This document shows, one piece after another, positions 17,336-25,617 of a stretch of DNA of 42,474 nucleotides. The notes beneath the pieces are model-generated. The model was not told the DNA's origin. It saw only the letters and a list, made by a program, of their open reading frames with translations, and made no database searches. Every line of letters starts with the position of its first letter. The first letter of the stretch is position 1. The stretch spans positions 1 through 42,474 of the forward strand of contig JAKACZ010000040.1 of assembly GCA_021820965.1 (NCBI GenBank), in the 5' to 3' direction. This DNA is from Bacillota bacterium (lineage in GTDB: Bacteria; Bacillota; Sulfobacillia; Sulfobacillales; Sulfobacillaceae). The position numbers and the translations under genes are program-made.

Positions 17336-17776
17336 TCACTCCTCTGCGTTTATCCACCCGATGGCTTGCCGCACCTCCGCATCGGCAAGGCAGTCGGCCA
17401 TGCCCTCAGAGAGGGACACATCGTTAATTTGTGCTTTTGCCACCCAGGCCAGCGCGTCGGCATCGGACGATGCCGTACCCTCCCAAACGTCCGCCTCCAC
17501 CGTATAATCTAAAACCACATAATGGAAGTCGGAACGGATGATTTCGGCGACATAGGTCAGCTTTAGCGGGCGCACCATAATACCGGTCTCTTCAAAAAAC
17601 TCACGCCTGACCGCCTCACCCAGGGATTCGCCCGCGCGCACTTTCCCGCCAGGAAACGCCCAGAGGCCGCGTCCCGGTTCGTGGGCTCGGCGGGCCAATA
17701 GCACCGAGCCGTCTGGCCGGCGGAGAATTCCCGCCACGGAGAGTCTAGGACCCGTCACTTTTATCATAGGCGTCAT
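17336..17776 (-). CDS. Nudix hydrolase
   Basis: A 146-residue Nudix-fold protein with the full Nudix box GGKVRAGESLGEAVRREFFE followed by ETGI. That box binds Mg and hydrolyses nucleoside diphosphates linked to another group. The N-terminal strand RLSVAGILRRPDGSVLLARR and FPGGK fit MutT/ADP-ribose-type members. The substrate cannot be told from sequence. It overlaps the YpmA-like gene by about 30 bp and is four bases from hflX. The start may be the ATG at 17776 or the in-frame ATG nine bases downstream. Confidence 0.9.
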   Translation of the reverse strand: MTPMIKVTGPRLSVAGILRRPDGSVLLARRAHEPGRGLWAFPGGKVRAGESLGEAVRREFFEETGIMVRPLKLTYVAEIIRSDFHYVVLDYTVEADVWEGTASSDADALAWVAKAQINDVSLSEGMADCLADAEVRQAIGWINAEE

Positions 17777-17939
17777 ACACCGTCAGCTCGAAATCGTCGC
17801 CGAACTGGCGAAGACCAAAGATCAGCCCCCGGCTCTTTAACGATTGGTTTAAAAACGTTACGACTTGATACGGTGTAAATCCCTCAAAGCGCCTCTGCGC
17901 CAACAGCGTCAGCTTGTCATGTTGAGCCGAGATCTTCAT
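17745..17939 (-). CDS. YpmA-like small protein (DUF4264)
   Basis: A protein of about 64 residues with TPYQVVTFLNQSLKSRGLIF, then GLRQ and a terminal strand ELTVYDAY. This pattern resembles the Bacillus YpmA/DUF4264 family of small uncharacterised proteins; the assignment is from recalled family pattern only. The ATG at 17939 is preferred, with GAGGTG nine bases upstream; a GTG 12 bases further upstream is possible. It is the first gene of an operon with the Nudix hydrolase and hflX. Confidence 0.6.
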   Translation of the reverse strand: MKISAQHDKLTLLAQRRFEGFTPYQVVTFLNQSLKSRGLIFGLRQFGDDFELTVYDAYDKSDGS

Positions 17940-17971
17940 CGCGCTGCGCACCTCATCTCTTTCATGATTCT

Positions 17972-17999
17972 ATTATAATCCCCGTGAGAAGGCTGAAGC
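17972..17999 (-). promoter_or_regulatory. Sigma-A-like promoter for the ypmA-like/nudix/hflX operon
   Basis: A perfect TATAAT -10 (17972-17977 on the minus strand) lies 33 bases upstream of the small gene. The -35 is weak (GCTTCA at 16-base spacing), so the call rests mainly on the -10 and its position. Confidence 0.4.
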
Positions 18000-18058
18000 G
18001 ATAGCTGTCTTCGCTGCATCTTTTGTTAAATTATTGCCCCGCCGTTGCAAACCTCCTA

Positions 18059-18088
18059 ACATGCCCGCTCGCCGGCATAGCCATACTA
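18059..18088 (+). promoter_or_regulatory. Sigma-G-type promoter of the spore protein gene
   Basis: ACATG at 18059-18063 matches four of five bases of the GHATR -35. CATACTA at 18082-18088 is a perfect CATWHTA -10. The spacer is 18 bases. The promoter lies 38 bases upstream of the ATG of a small acid-soluble spore protein gene, the classical class of sigma-G target. Confidence 0.6.
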
Positions 18089-18126
18089 GGGTTGTCATTA
18101 AAGAAGATCAAGAGGAGGTGGAGCGA

Positions 18127-18357
18127 ATGGCGCAATGGACCCGGGGTCCGTCGATACTGCCAAACCAGGTTCGCGACAAATTCAAGTACGAAATCGCAAG
18201 TGACCTGGGAATCTTGGACGAAATCGAACGTAGGGGCTGGGGCAACATGCCGACCAGGCAGTTGGGCCGCATCGGCGGCAAAATCGGCGGCAACATGGTC
18301 AAAGTGATGATCAAGCACGCGGAGGAGTCCTTGGCCAAGGGCGACACTCTAGAATAA
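18127..18357 (+). CDS. Alpha/beta-type small acid-soluble spore protein
   Basis: A 76-residue protein whose middle and C-terminal parts carry the SASP signatures: FKYEIASDLGI (around the germination-protease site, which in this family has an E-I/L-A context) and RIGGKIGGNMVKVMIKHAEE. It coats DNA in dormant spores and is degraded during germination. The spacing between the two motifs includes an insert (DEIERRGWGNMPTRQL) longer than in Bacillus SspA, as in clostridial and deep-branching members. AGGAGGTG sits six bases before the ATG. The 24-bp GATCCGCCG/CGGCGGATC hairpin about 20 bases after the stop lacks a clear T-run. Confidence 0.9.
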   Translation: MAQWTRGPSILPNQVRDKFKYEIASDLGILDEIERRGWGNMPTRQLGRIGGKIGGNMVKVMIKHAEESLAKGDTLE

Positions 18358-18472
18358 TCCACCTGTTATGCATCGATCCGCCGCTAGCACGGCGGATCGT
18401 GGCCTATATTCCAAATTTCGGTTTAACGGACGATCGTCACCAGGACCACACAGGGGCAATCGGTGATTAGAC

Positions 18473-19345
18473 CTATGGGTTACACCAGGGACAATTGTCG
18501 GGAGAAGCGGTAATGAGGCCGTCGCTTCGCGGATAGCTTTCGTGGTACTCACAACGCGGGCAGCCATGAATCTCCTCGCGCACTAGGTTGGTTTCACCCC
18601 CACACCATTCACATGGCAGCCCCCTAGAAACGTCCACCAAACCCCACCCCGGCGTACGGCATCGCGGGCAACGAGCGGCCAGTCGGCGGCCAAGTTGCAT
18701 CGCAACCTCTCCCAGCACCTGCCGCCGGGTCGGATTGATATGCGCGCGCATATCCGTCTCCACATGCGCGAGACCATCCATCGAGGCATCAACGCATCGT
18801 TGCAAGGCTTGCTTGAGTGCATCGAACGTCGTAATCCCCTTGAACAAAAGTTCCGGTTGAAAACCTGAGTTCCGTCTGACGATTACCCCGTGCGAAGGGA
18901 AACGTGCCCGTGCCAGGAAGTCGTTTAAGTCTTCGATGGTTCTTCCTGTATCGTTGGCAAAGTTGGTTTTTGTGCTGAGAATCTGTTCCACAACCTCAAT
19001 GCCCAGGTCGTCATCGACAAACGCAAGAAGCTCATGATCGGCGGGCACAAATAGCCATTGAGGATGAGGTCCGAAACTGCCCTCGCTTGCCAGGCCTAAA
19101 CTCAACTGCGCGATTTTCATGCCCAACCGCGCCTTTTGGAGGGCCACTTCCCGCGGGGTGCCCCGGCGATCAATCTCGCCGGTAAACGTTCCAAGAAGAT
19201 CGGTATCGATATCGTCAGGCACACAAATCGTAAAACCCACTGCCGCTTGTAAAGGTGCGCTCAGCACCCGCTCTTTCTGGTGTTTGGTGGTAAGAACGGC
19301 CTTTCGGCCTTGATAGGGATGGGGAGTATTCTGCCCTTCGCTCAT
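18473..19345 (-). CDS. DUF6671-family protein with C-terminal zinc ribbons
   Basis: A 290-residue protein. The body (VLTTKHQKERVLSAPLQAAV, DTDLLGTFTGEIDRRGTPRE, SLGLASEGSFGPHP, VDDDLGIEVVEQIL) matches the uncharacterised family I know as DUF6671; no reaction is known. The last 75 residues carry pairs of Cys in CPRCR, CEWCG, CPRCEYHE and CPWCN, so one or two zinc ribbons are likely. The ATG at 19345 is chosen for AGAGGGG eight bases upstream. It lies 540 bp downstream of dabA on the same strand; a link to carbon uptake is only positional. Confidence 0.75.
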   Translation of the reverse strand: MSEGQNTPHPYQGRKAVLTTKHQKERVLSAPLQAAVGFTICVPDDIDTDLLGTFTGEIDRRGTPREVALQKARLGMKIAQLSLGLASEGSFGPHPQWLFVPADHELLAFVDDDLGIEVVEQILSTKTNFANDTGRTIEDLNDFLARARFPSHGVIVRRNSGFQPELLFKGITTFDALKQALQRCVDASMDGLAHVETDMRAHINPTRRQVLGEVAMQLGRRLAARCPRCRTPGWGLVDVSRGLPCEWCGGETNLVREEIHGCPRCEYHESYPRSDGLITASPDNCPWCNP

Positions 19346-19887
19346 ATTCCGAGCCCCTCTCTGCTGCTGCCATCTTGGCAAAGATTGCGCCGTTCCCCGC
19401 AGTGCTTGGCGCGGGCACCCATGCGGATCCCATAAAGCCGCTTCATGCCTTGTGCCTCTAACCACAACGATCTACGTATCGCACCAACAAATAACCTTCG
19501 GGAGAACAACGGTTGACCACACTCCGTCGCTGGAAGAATCTCACCAAGCGAACGGCCGATGCTGACGAGTGACCTCCCGGAATCTGAACCTGGGCACCCT
19601 CGAACAAACCATTACTCGCTATCCGCACGAAATCCAGCCCGACATGGCCGATGACTTAGCCTCAGAGTTGCGTGACTGCGCCTGGGGGTATCCATTGCCG
19701 GACCGTCATCTTGGTGACCTTCTCCCATGGACCGCCCGGCCTAACAGCACTGGCATCCTTTCACCGACTGGTCCCGCAAGTAGAGAAACAACGGCCAATA
19801 CCGCGTTCCAGTCGCACGCGTTGAGTGTTCCGGATCAGGACAGGATAACCGTATCGAGCTGCAAGACCTGGTATTCGTATTGGCTTC
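19346..19887. other. Intergenic region between dabA and the DUF6671 gene, nothing recognised
   Basis: A plus-strand frame of about 114 codons (19569-19913) exists but has no ribosome binding site, runs into the dabA 3' end and resembles no family I know. No T-tailed hairpin was seen after dabA. I see no supported feature. Confidence 0.4.
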
Positions 19888-22365
19888 TCAGTACCGGCGC
19901 CACTGGTTGGTGAGGTCACGACGATTCATGTTGCCATCCTCATCGATCTGGAATAGGTGAATCCAGGCATTGTCGATCAATTCCCGCACCCTATCATCAC
20001 GGGCGACCACATCATCGATAGCGTGCTGCGGGGCCTCAATGATGACATTGAGGCGCATTGGCTCGTGCATCCATCGTATGCCGTCGTGTAGCGACTGCCA
20101 TGCCAAACCCACTCGCAAATCTCCCCCATTGCCTTCTAGCACGCCAATCGAGCCGCCCACCACGTTGTGCAAGACTTTGTTGCCGCTGCCGAATCGGCGG
20201 TTATCTACTACCGACCCGTAATACTGCAGATTGATCCAGTTAGCCACAATCATGGGCGCCGTCATAATCAGTTGCAGCGCCTCAAAGTTGGGGTCTTGCT
20301 GCCAATGGTATTCATGTAAAAACACCCGACCATTCAGGTTGCAGTGCACAGTACGTGCCCGGGGGGCGGCGATGAAGGCGGCATTGCCGGCCAACGCCCA
20401 TTCCGGTCGGACTTGTGCCCAATCGCGGGTGCGACGCCGCATTTGTGCGTCAATCGCTGGCCTGGGCGAATCGCCAATCCCTAAAACAGTGGAGCGCTCC
20501 ATGCGAGTCATCCGGCTTGCGTCGGCCAACCACTGACGTAATTGCGCCACATCGGCCGTATGCGACGACGGCACGTCATCCACGTTAAACAACCGGATCT
20601 CGTCGGTGGTAGTATCATGCAGTCCAGCGATAAAATACGTATCAGCGGGGATTTCAATTCCCTTTGCCACAAGGCCGCGACGGGTCAATGGATCATTAAG
20701 TAAGGTAGCAGCAATACGGGCACTCGCCTCGCCCGACTGACCGCCGCAAGCGCCACAATCAAGGCCGGTAGCCTGAGGATTATTAACGGTGCTGCTGCCA
20801 TGCCCAACAAACAACACCACCCGCGCGAAGTTTTGGAGCATCCCCATATTGCGCAACATGAACTCCGCTCTTGCAGGGCGATCGGGCTCAGGAATACCCG
20901 TGCCCCCGTCGTTTGTGCACGCTCTTGACCCTGATTCCCCCCCAGTCAGTACCGGACCCAACCGTTCGTGGACTTGAGCCGGGAGCCCTACACGTCCTGG
21001 GGCAGGCACGGGCCGGGTCCACCCCAGGCTGTCGCTGATGAGCTTGGGGGCCGATAATAGGCCGGCCGCTTCGACGAAGGCAAAAGCCGATGACGCGGAA
21101 GTTTTAAAGATTTTCCAGACCTTGGCCACCCGCATCCGAGTGTGCCGCCGCACCATCTGTTTATCCACCTCTGGCGCATTCGCACTATCTAAACACTCAG
21201 TAATACGATAGGACGGCTTGAACAATACAGGCAGATGCCGCTTGGCCCTAACGGAGCCGAAGGGGAGATATTCCATGGGGATACCGAAGAACCCGGCAAA
21301 CCCCAATGTTTGAACCCTAGGTGTGACCGTTTCCAACGCCCGTCGGTAGACCTCCGAACGCACGTCAATGCAAAACACCGCCTGCACATCGGCTCGTCGG
21401 TCAGGTTGTGCCGGGCCCTTGGCGCTGGTCAAGGACTCCGCCAGTTGTCTTTGGTAGCCCACCTCGAATGCCGTTTGCAACACCATATCGATCGCGAGTT
21501 CGACATCGGCATGGTCCACGGCCTTGCTGACCGCCGCCAGGTCCTGGCGCCAATACGCCTCAAGGGCTTCGCTATAGCTCAACTGATAGAGCCAGGCGTC
21601 CCAGGTAAGACGTATCGCGAGCAGATCCCGTATCGAATCATCGTGGTCGTCCTGCAACTGGGCCTGCCAACGCAGGTAGCGCGTCCACCCCGCCCAACCG
21701 CCCACGCTGAGTAACGCTGCATGAAGGTAGTCGACCGTCGCTTCCGGCGGCACATTTAGTTCTCGCAGCGCCCGAACAATGGCACCTTGGGCGGTATTTG
21801 GCCAGGCCGCCATCGCTCGACCCATACCGCGCACGCCCATCATCCCTGCGCTTTTGTCAAAGCGCGCAAATGCGAGCCAGCCCCTATAGAGCGACGTGTT
21901 CCTCCAGGGCATCGACCATAGCGCTTGGCCCTGGTCAAAATATGCTGCACAATACCGGCTGATTCGCTCAACGACAAAGCCCGACCAGTTCTGCCCGTCG
22001 AGTTCCGCAAGGACGTCACTGACGAGATTCAATCGCGCCGACGACCGCCTAGTGTCACGTGCTAGCACTCGCTCAAACGCGGACAAATCCCACGGACTCC
22101 CCAATTCTTGTAACGCTTCCGCTAAATCGGCCCGGGTGATTCGGCCGGCCGCGATTTGCTGATGGTAGTAGCCGCGGGGCATGCACAATCCGGTTCCGGT
22201 AATTCGTTGAAGTGTTTTGTGGGCCTGCCAAAATGATTGATGACTTAAACCCAGGTAGGGGTTCACCGCCACAAAGTTTTCTAACGGCCACAATGGCGCA
22301 ATCCGCTGGCAGGCCATCTCCGCCTTTTCCATGAGCTGAATTTCGTCCGCGTTCATGCCATTCAT
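19888..22365 (-). CDS. dabA: DabA inorganic-carbon transporter subunit (DUF2309)
   Basis: Large cytoplasmic, carbonic-anhydrase-like subunit of the DAB bicarbonate-accumulating complex, about 825 residues as expected. It has the N-terminal PLENFVAVNPYLGLSHQSF. The zinc-site strand is AVFCIDVRSEVYRRALE (Cys and Asp, near residue 330), and a second part reads LFVGHGSSTVNNP and then LDCGACGGQSGE (His and Cys, near 515-535). In characterised DabA these Cys, Asp, His and Cys residues form the active site, and all are present. The ATG at 22365 overlaps the dabB stop in ATGA. Coupled to DabB, it is thought to convert CO2 to bicarbonate vectorially, powered by cation flow. Confidence 0.92.
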   Translation of the reverse strand: MNGMNADEIQLMEKAEMACQRIAPLWPLENFVAVNPYLGLSHQSFWQAHKTLQRITGTGLCMPRGYYHQQIAAGRITRADLAEALQELGSPWDLSAFERVLARDTRRSSARLNLVSDVLAELDGQNWSGFVVERISRYCAAYFDQGQALWSMPWRNTSLYRGWLAFARFDKSAGMMGVRGMGRAMAAWPNTAQGAIVRALRELNVPPEATVDYLHAALLSVGGWAGWTRYLRWQAQLQDDHDDSIRDLLAIRLTWDAWLYQLSYSEALEAYWRQDLAAVSKAVDHADVELAIDMVLQTAFEVGYQRQLAESLTSAKGPAQPDRRADVQAVFCIDVRSEVYRRALETVTPRVQTLGFAGFFGIPMEYLPFGSVRAKRHLPVLFKPSYRITECLDSANAPEVDKQMVRRHTRMRVAKVWKIFKTSASSAFAFVEAAGLLSAPKLISDSLGWTRPVPAPGRVGLPAQVHERLGPVLTGGESGSRACTNDGGTGIPEPDRPARAEFMLRNMGMLQNFARVVLFVGHGSSTVNNPQATGLDCGACGGQSGEASARIAATLLNDPLTRRGLVAKGIEIPADTYFIAGLHDTTTDEIRLFNVDDVPSSHTADVAQLRQWLADASRMTRMERSTVLGIGDSPRPAIDAQMRRRTRDWAQVRPEWALAGNAAFIAAPRARTVHCNLNGRVFLHEYHWQQDPNFEALQLIMTAPMIVANWINLQYYGSVVDNRRFGSGNKVLHNVVGGSIGVLEGNGGDLRVGLAWQSLHDGIRWMHEPMRLNVIIEAPQHAIDDVVARDDRVRELIDNAWIHLFQIDEDGNMNRRDLTNQWRRY

Positions 22366-24023
22366 GATGTCAGCTCCCATAATCGATCATCGCGTACGGC
22401 TCGTAAGGATTCAGCCGTATCATGCGGCCCGAATCGCTGGATCAGGCGGGTGAAGACCATATCGATGTACATGTCGTTATATACATGCACATAGAACGCC
22501 TGCCCCAAGGGGTGATGCAGGATCCGCGGCAGCAACTGCTGCACAAACAAGAGGCCCACAAACACCGCGATGATCAAGCCCAAAAGCCCATCCTGGAAGC
22601 TCCCCGCCAGGCCTTGGCCCGTAGGCAACATCGGCCCAAGCAGCTTGGTGAACAAGATGTCAAGACCGAAATAAGCCATGGAAATCAACGCACTGAGACC
22701 GATCATTGTTCCGAGGAAGCCTCTCACGCCAATTTTGTCCATATTCAAGGCTTGCAACAGCAGCTGGGAAATAGCCACCGTTAGAATGCTTCCCATAACA
22801 ATCAGCGGGGCCTGATGGCGCAACGGTACCCCGAAAACCACTGCCATCCCCCCCACTACCGGGGCCGCGGTGATAAGGCTTGCGATGGCTTTCCACGTGG
22901 TCGCACTAGGGACCACCCTCGGCAAGTCCGGACCCCTGAAATGGTCGACTACGCTGCCCGATGCCAGAAAAGCATGGGCTTTGTAGACGGAATGCGAGAC
23001 AATGTGCAACAACACCAGGCTGTAGAGGCCAAGGCCGCATTCCATCAGCATAAAACCCATCTGCGCACAAGTTGAATAGGCCAGTGATCCCTTAATATTA
23101 GTTGCAGTCATCATCATTAACGAAGTGATGGCGAGCGAAGCCAGTCCCATCACGATCAACGCATCGCCGGTCCATCTCACCTGTGACATAATGGGCGCCA
23201 TGCGCAGAAGCAAAAATGCGCCGGTGTAGATAATGCCGGCGTGCAACAACGCCGACACCGGAGTCGGCGCCTCCATCACTTGAATAAGCCAGCCATGGAA
23301 TGGAAATTGCGCACTTTTTAGGACGGCACTCAAAACGAGAAGACCGCTTGCAATCTGCAAGGGTTCCGGCAGCGTTCCGTGGATCTTGGTGAGCGCGAGT
23401 GCAATGCCGCTAAATTGTGACGTGTGCAGTGTGCGGGAGATGAGCAATAAGGCTGCAAAAAGGCTTGCGTCCGCAATCCGGTGCAGCAGATATTTCTTGC
23501 GGGCGGCCAGTACCGCCACGGGGCGCTCACGATAGAACGCCAGCAACTGGTGCAAGAATAGGCTCGTAACCACCCAAAAGACGAGAAATCCCCAGATATT
23601 GCCGGCCGCGATGAGCATCAAGAATGACCCCAAGGTGAGACTAAGCCAGCGATGGAACCGCCCTGCATGGATGTCGCCGTCCAGGTACGTGGACGAATAG
23701 CGTGCGACGATGAGGCCGACCAAGGCTACCAGCAACAGCATCAACACGGTGAGCACGTTGACGTCAACGCTGGCCGCCATAAGGCCCGGTATCGCTGGAA
23801 AAGGTGCAGCAAAGAATGTCTTTGAGCCCGTGATTCCCCAAAAATAGGTTCCTGCCGCCAGGACCGCACCCACCAAAGCGATCCCAGCGGCCCCCGTTGT
23901 CCATCTCCTCATGAGTCGGGCATGGCGATCGGCACCGATTCCTACCACTAGACCTCCTACCATTAGCGGCAAAGGCAAAATCAACATTAGTGCAGAGGTT
24001 GCGAGATTCGGAGGTGCCGTCAT
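22362..24023 (-). CDS. dabB: DabB membrane subunit (NuoL/MrpA-like)
   Basis: A 553-residue polytopic membrane protein of the proton-conducting quinone oxidoreductase family, with about 13-14 hydrophobic segments. Typical features are the SAQFPFHGWLIQVMEAPTPV and SALLHAGIIYTGAFLLLR motifs with the Lys/His/Glu residues used for proton translocation, and GSLAYSTCAQMGFML. Here it is not part of a complex I operon but pairs with dabA, defining the DAB carbon pump. The ATG at 24023 has AAGGTGG nine bases upstream. A strong promoter and a palindrome lie 110-170 bp upstream. Confidence 0.92.
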   Translation of the reverse strand: MTAPPNLATSALMLILPLPLMVGGLVVGIGADRHARLMRRWTTGAAGIALVGAVLAAGTYFWGITGSKTFFAAPFPAIPGLMAASVDVNVLTVLMLLLVALVGLIVARYSSTYLDGDIHAGRFHRWLSLTLGSFLMLIAAGNIWGFLVFWVVTSLFLHQLLAFYRERPVAVLAARKKYLLHRIADASLFAALLLISRTLHTSQFSGIALALTKIHGTLPEPLQIASGLLVLSAVLKSAQFPFHGWLIQVMEAPTPVSALLHAGIIYTGAFLLLRMAPIMSQVRWTGDALIVMGLASLAITSLMMMTATNIKGSLAYSTCAQMGFMLMECGLGLYSLVLLHIVSHSVYKAHAFLASGSVVDHFRGPDLPRVVPSATTWKAIASLITAAPVVGGMAVVFGVPLRHQAPLIVMGSILTVAISQLLLQALNMDKIGVRGFLGTMIGLSALISMAYFGLDILFTKLLGPMLPTGQGLAGSFQDGLLGLIIAVFVGLLFVQQLLPRILHHPLGQAFYVHVYNDMYIDMVFTRLIQRFGPHDTAESLRAVRDDRLWELTS

Positions 24024-24132
24024 CGCAAATAACCACCTTTTCTAGGGATTGATTGGGAAAGGCGAAATGCAATAAGCTTTCATTGCCGAGCTGCTTGGCA
24101 ACGCGCGGACCGGAATCGGTCCTAAGGCATAT

Positions 24133-24148
24133 ATGACATTAATGTCAT
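24133..24148. promoter_or_regulatory. 16-bp perfect palindrome, candidate operator of dabBA
   Basis: ATGACATTAATGTCAT is identical on both strands. It lies about 13-28 bases downstream of the predicted transcription start of dabB, a place where a dimeric repressor could block initiation or early elongation. The winged-helix protein encoded at 25221-25526 is the obvious candidate ligand, but this is inferred from position only. Confidence 0.55.
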
Positions 24149-24167
24149 GACTTTCACGTCGTTATAG

Positions 24168-24196
24168 ATTATACGCGACCGATTTCAAAGATGCAA
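24168..24196 (-). promoter_or_regulatory. Sigma-A-like promoter of dabBA
   Basis: On the minus strand, TTGCAT (24191-24196) is followed after 17 bases by a perfect TATAAT (24168-24173). The predicted start near 24161 leaves a leader of about 138 bases before the dabB ATG, with the 16-bp palindrome in its first 30 bases. Confidence 0.7.
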
Positions 24197-24199
24197 TGG

Positions 24200-24930
24200 A
24201 CGTGAGCCGAAAAAATACCCAACCCGCATCCTTTTCAACCCATCAAGGCACCGACCAGGTAGCCCAGGGCCGGTCGAGGCTTGGCCATACTGAGCTCATA
24301 AGCAATGAGCGAACATGAGGTGCGCGTGAAGGTCACCGTGTCATGCGGCTATACGGACGCGTTTGAAATCTGCAGAAGCCAGGCAACGGGCTCATGAGAC
24401 TGGCCCATCATCACCCAGATTACTCCATCGCATCCAAACATTGGGCCAAACTTGTTTGTCACGATAGCGTTCTCTTGGTGGCCGGGGCGGACTTGTTGGG
24501 CCCCTCAAAGCGTCGTGATGACCTTCAAGTTAGCAGCGACTGCCTCGGTTCTAACCACCCTGACGCCTGGTGGCGGAGACCACTGGCTACAACCCTTGCG
24601 ATCGTGCAACCCGGGCGTATGAGAACTCCGCTCCATCACACGTACTATCGGCCGCCTGGCCAGGCGTTGGTGTAACCGTGCCAGCAGGTTTCCCCAACTA
24701 ATCGGAGCGCCCGCCTGCTGACAATTCGACAAATCGCCGCCAGAATTTTCGCACTGAGTTGTAAGAACAGTGGCGGTCGACGATTCCCCAAAAAGGGGGA
24801 TGCTGCGGGGTGGGAAATAGCAGAAGCGGACCAGCGGGGCCACCGACAATAATCACCCCGATACAGGCTGAGAGGCGGACTTTGGACACGGCAAATTGGC
24901 CTAACCGCCCCCATTGGGCGTCGACCACAG
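24200..24930. other. Long gene-free stretch between dabB promoter and the orphan HEARO RNA
   Basis: All six frames are broken into pieces under about 115 codons with no ribosome binding sites and no motifs I recognise. The region directly follows the orphan HEARO RNA, where an IscB ORF would be expected, but none of the PLMP, RuvC or arginine-rich motifs seen at 1-568 occur. It may be eroded mobile DNA. Confidence 0.45.
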
Positions 24931-24934
24931 AGAT

Positions 24935-25216
24935 CGTTGTCGCTTCACGGCGAAGCTACGTCCCGTCGACCGTACGACAGCAGGCTGTGTTGTGAGGCTA
25001 TGCCTCACCGGTCGCGAACGCTCTCGGAATCGTTCCCTTGCGTGGACGAACGGTCATCCCTCCCTTTCGGGAATGAAGAACCGAACGGGGACCGCGAAAT
25101 TTGGGAAACATTGCGTGACGTTCCCAGAGCGCCGATGAAGACGGTCTATGCTTACGTTGTGAGAGTCCCTCACAAGCCCCACTTCGGGCGTGAAGCTTAA
25201 GTACGGGTCATTAGCG
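24935..25216 (-). ncRNA. Orphan HEARO / omega-type RNA without a nuclease gene
   Basis: This region repeats, in the same order and strand, the blocks of the IscB-linked RNA at 572-836. On the minus strand it has AATGACCC at the 5' end (about 25213), a TTGTGAG/CTCACAA hairpin (25158-25175), AGACCGTC, CACGCAATGTTTCCCAAA (compare CACGGAATGTTTCCTAAG), and a final GGGACGTAGC with the hairpin GCTTCACGGCGAAGC (24942-24956). Variable bases keep the stems paired. No IscB ORF follows. Stand-alone HEARO RNAs are known in some genomes; this one could be a relic or could be used in trans by the nuclease at the left edge. Confidence 0.7.
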
Positions 25217-25220
25217 ATTA

Positions 25221-25526
25221 CTATTCGCTCTCGGTTGATTCCTCTCGATCCCAGGTCGCCATTAATTCTAGTAGGTCCCCAATTGCGCGTCCTCCTTGTG
25301 CAGGGTGGCGCATGGGCAGTTCCGCATGAATTTCATAGCGATTCTGCCGCCCGTCACGAAAGCGGCTGATGTAACCGGTAGCTTCCAGATCATCCAAAAT
25401 GCGCTGCACAGCACGCTCGGTAATGCCGACGATCCCCGCGATCTCCCTCGCCGTCATACGGCCCCCATTGCGGCCAACACACAGTAGAACCTGAGCATGA
25501 TTAGTGAGAAACGTCCACTTAGGCAT
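25221..25526 (-). CDS. Winged-helix transcriptional regulator (ArsR/MarR-like)
   Basis: A 101-residue DNA-binding protein. It has MPKWTFLTNHAQVLLCVGRN at the start, a helix-turn-helix (MTAREIAGIVGITERAVQRI), then LDDLEATGYISRFRDGRQNRY as recognition-helix end and wing. It lacks the Cys-rich metal motif of classical ArsR proteins. The ATG at 25526 is preceded by GGGGGAGG. It is on the same strand as dabBA, about 1.2 kb upstream, separated by the orphan HEARO RNA. Its position makes it the likely regulator of the carbon pump; this is inference. Confidence 0.8.
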   Translation of the reverse strand: MPKWTFLTNHAQVLLCVGRNGGRMTAREIAGIVGITERAVQRILDDLEATGYISRFRDGRQNRYEIHAELPMRHPAQGGRAIGDLLELMATWDREESTESE

Positions 25527-25588
25527 CGTGACGGCTGACCTCCCCCTATCAACAATGCGGCATCGACACATACAAAGCAACTCAAGGT

Positions 25589-25617
25589 TGTATAAGCGTT
25601 TTCCCTATGAGTCCCAA
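25589..25617 (-). promoter_or_regulatory. Sigma-A-like promoter of the winged-helix regulator gene
   Basis: On the minus strand, TTGGGA (25612-25617) and TATACA (25589-25594) are 17 bases apart, about 63 bases upstream of the ATG at 25526. Confidence 0.55.

Noticed and set aside
19569..19913. A 114-codon plus-strand frame downstream of dabA
   Set aside because: It has no ribosome site, overlaps the dabA end antisense and has no recognisable motif.
24505..24928. Overlapping minus-strand frames after the orphan HEARO RNA, considered as an eroded IscB gene
   Set aside because: None of the PLMP, RuvC or Arg-rich motifs seen at 1-568 are present in any frame.
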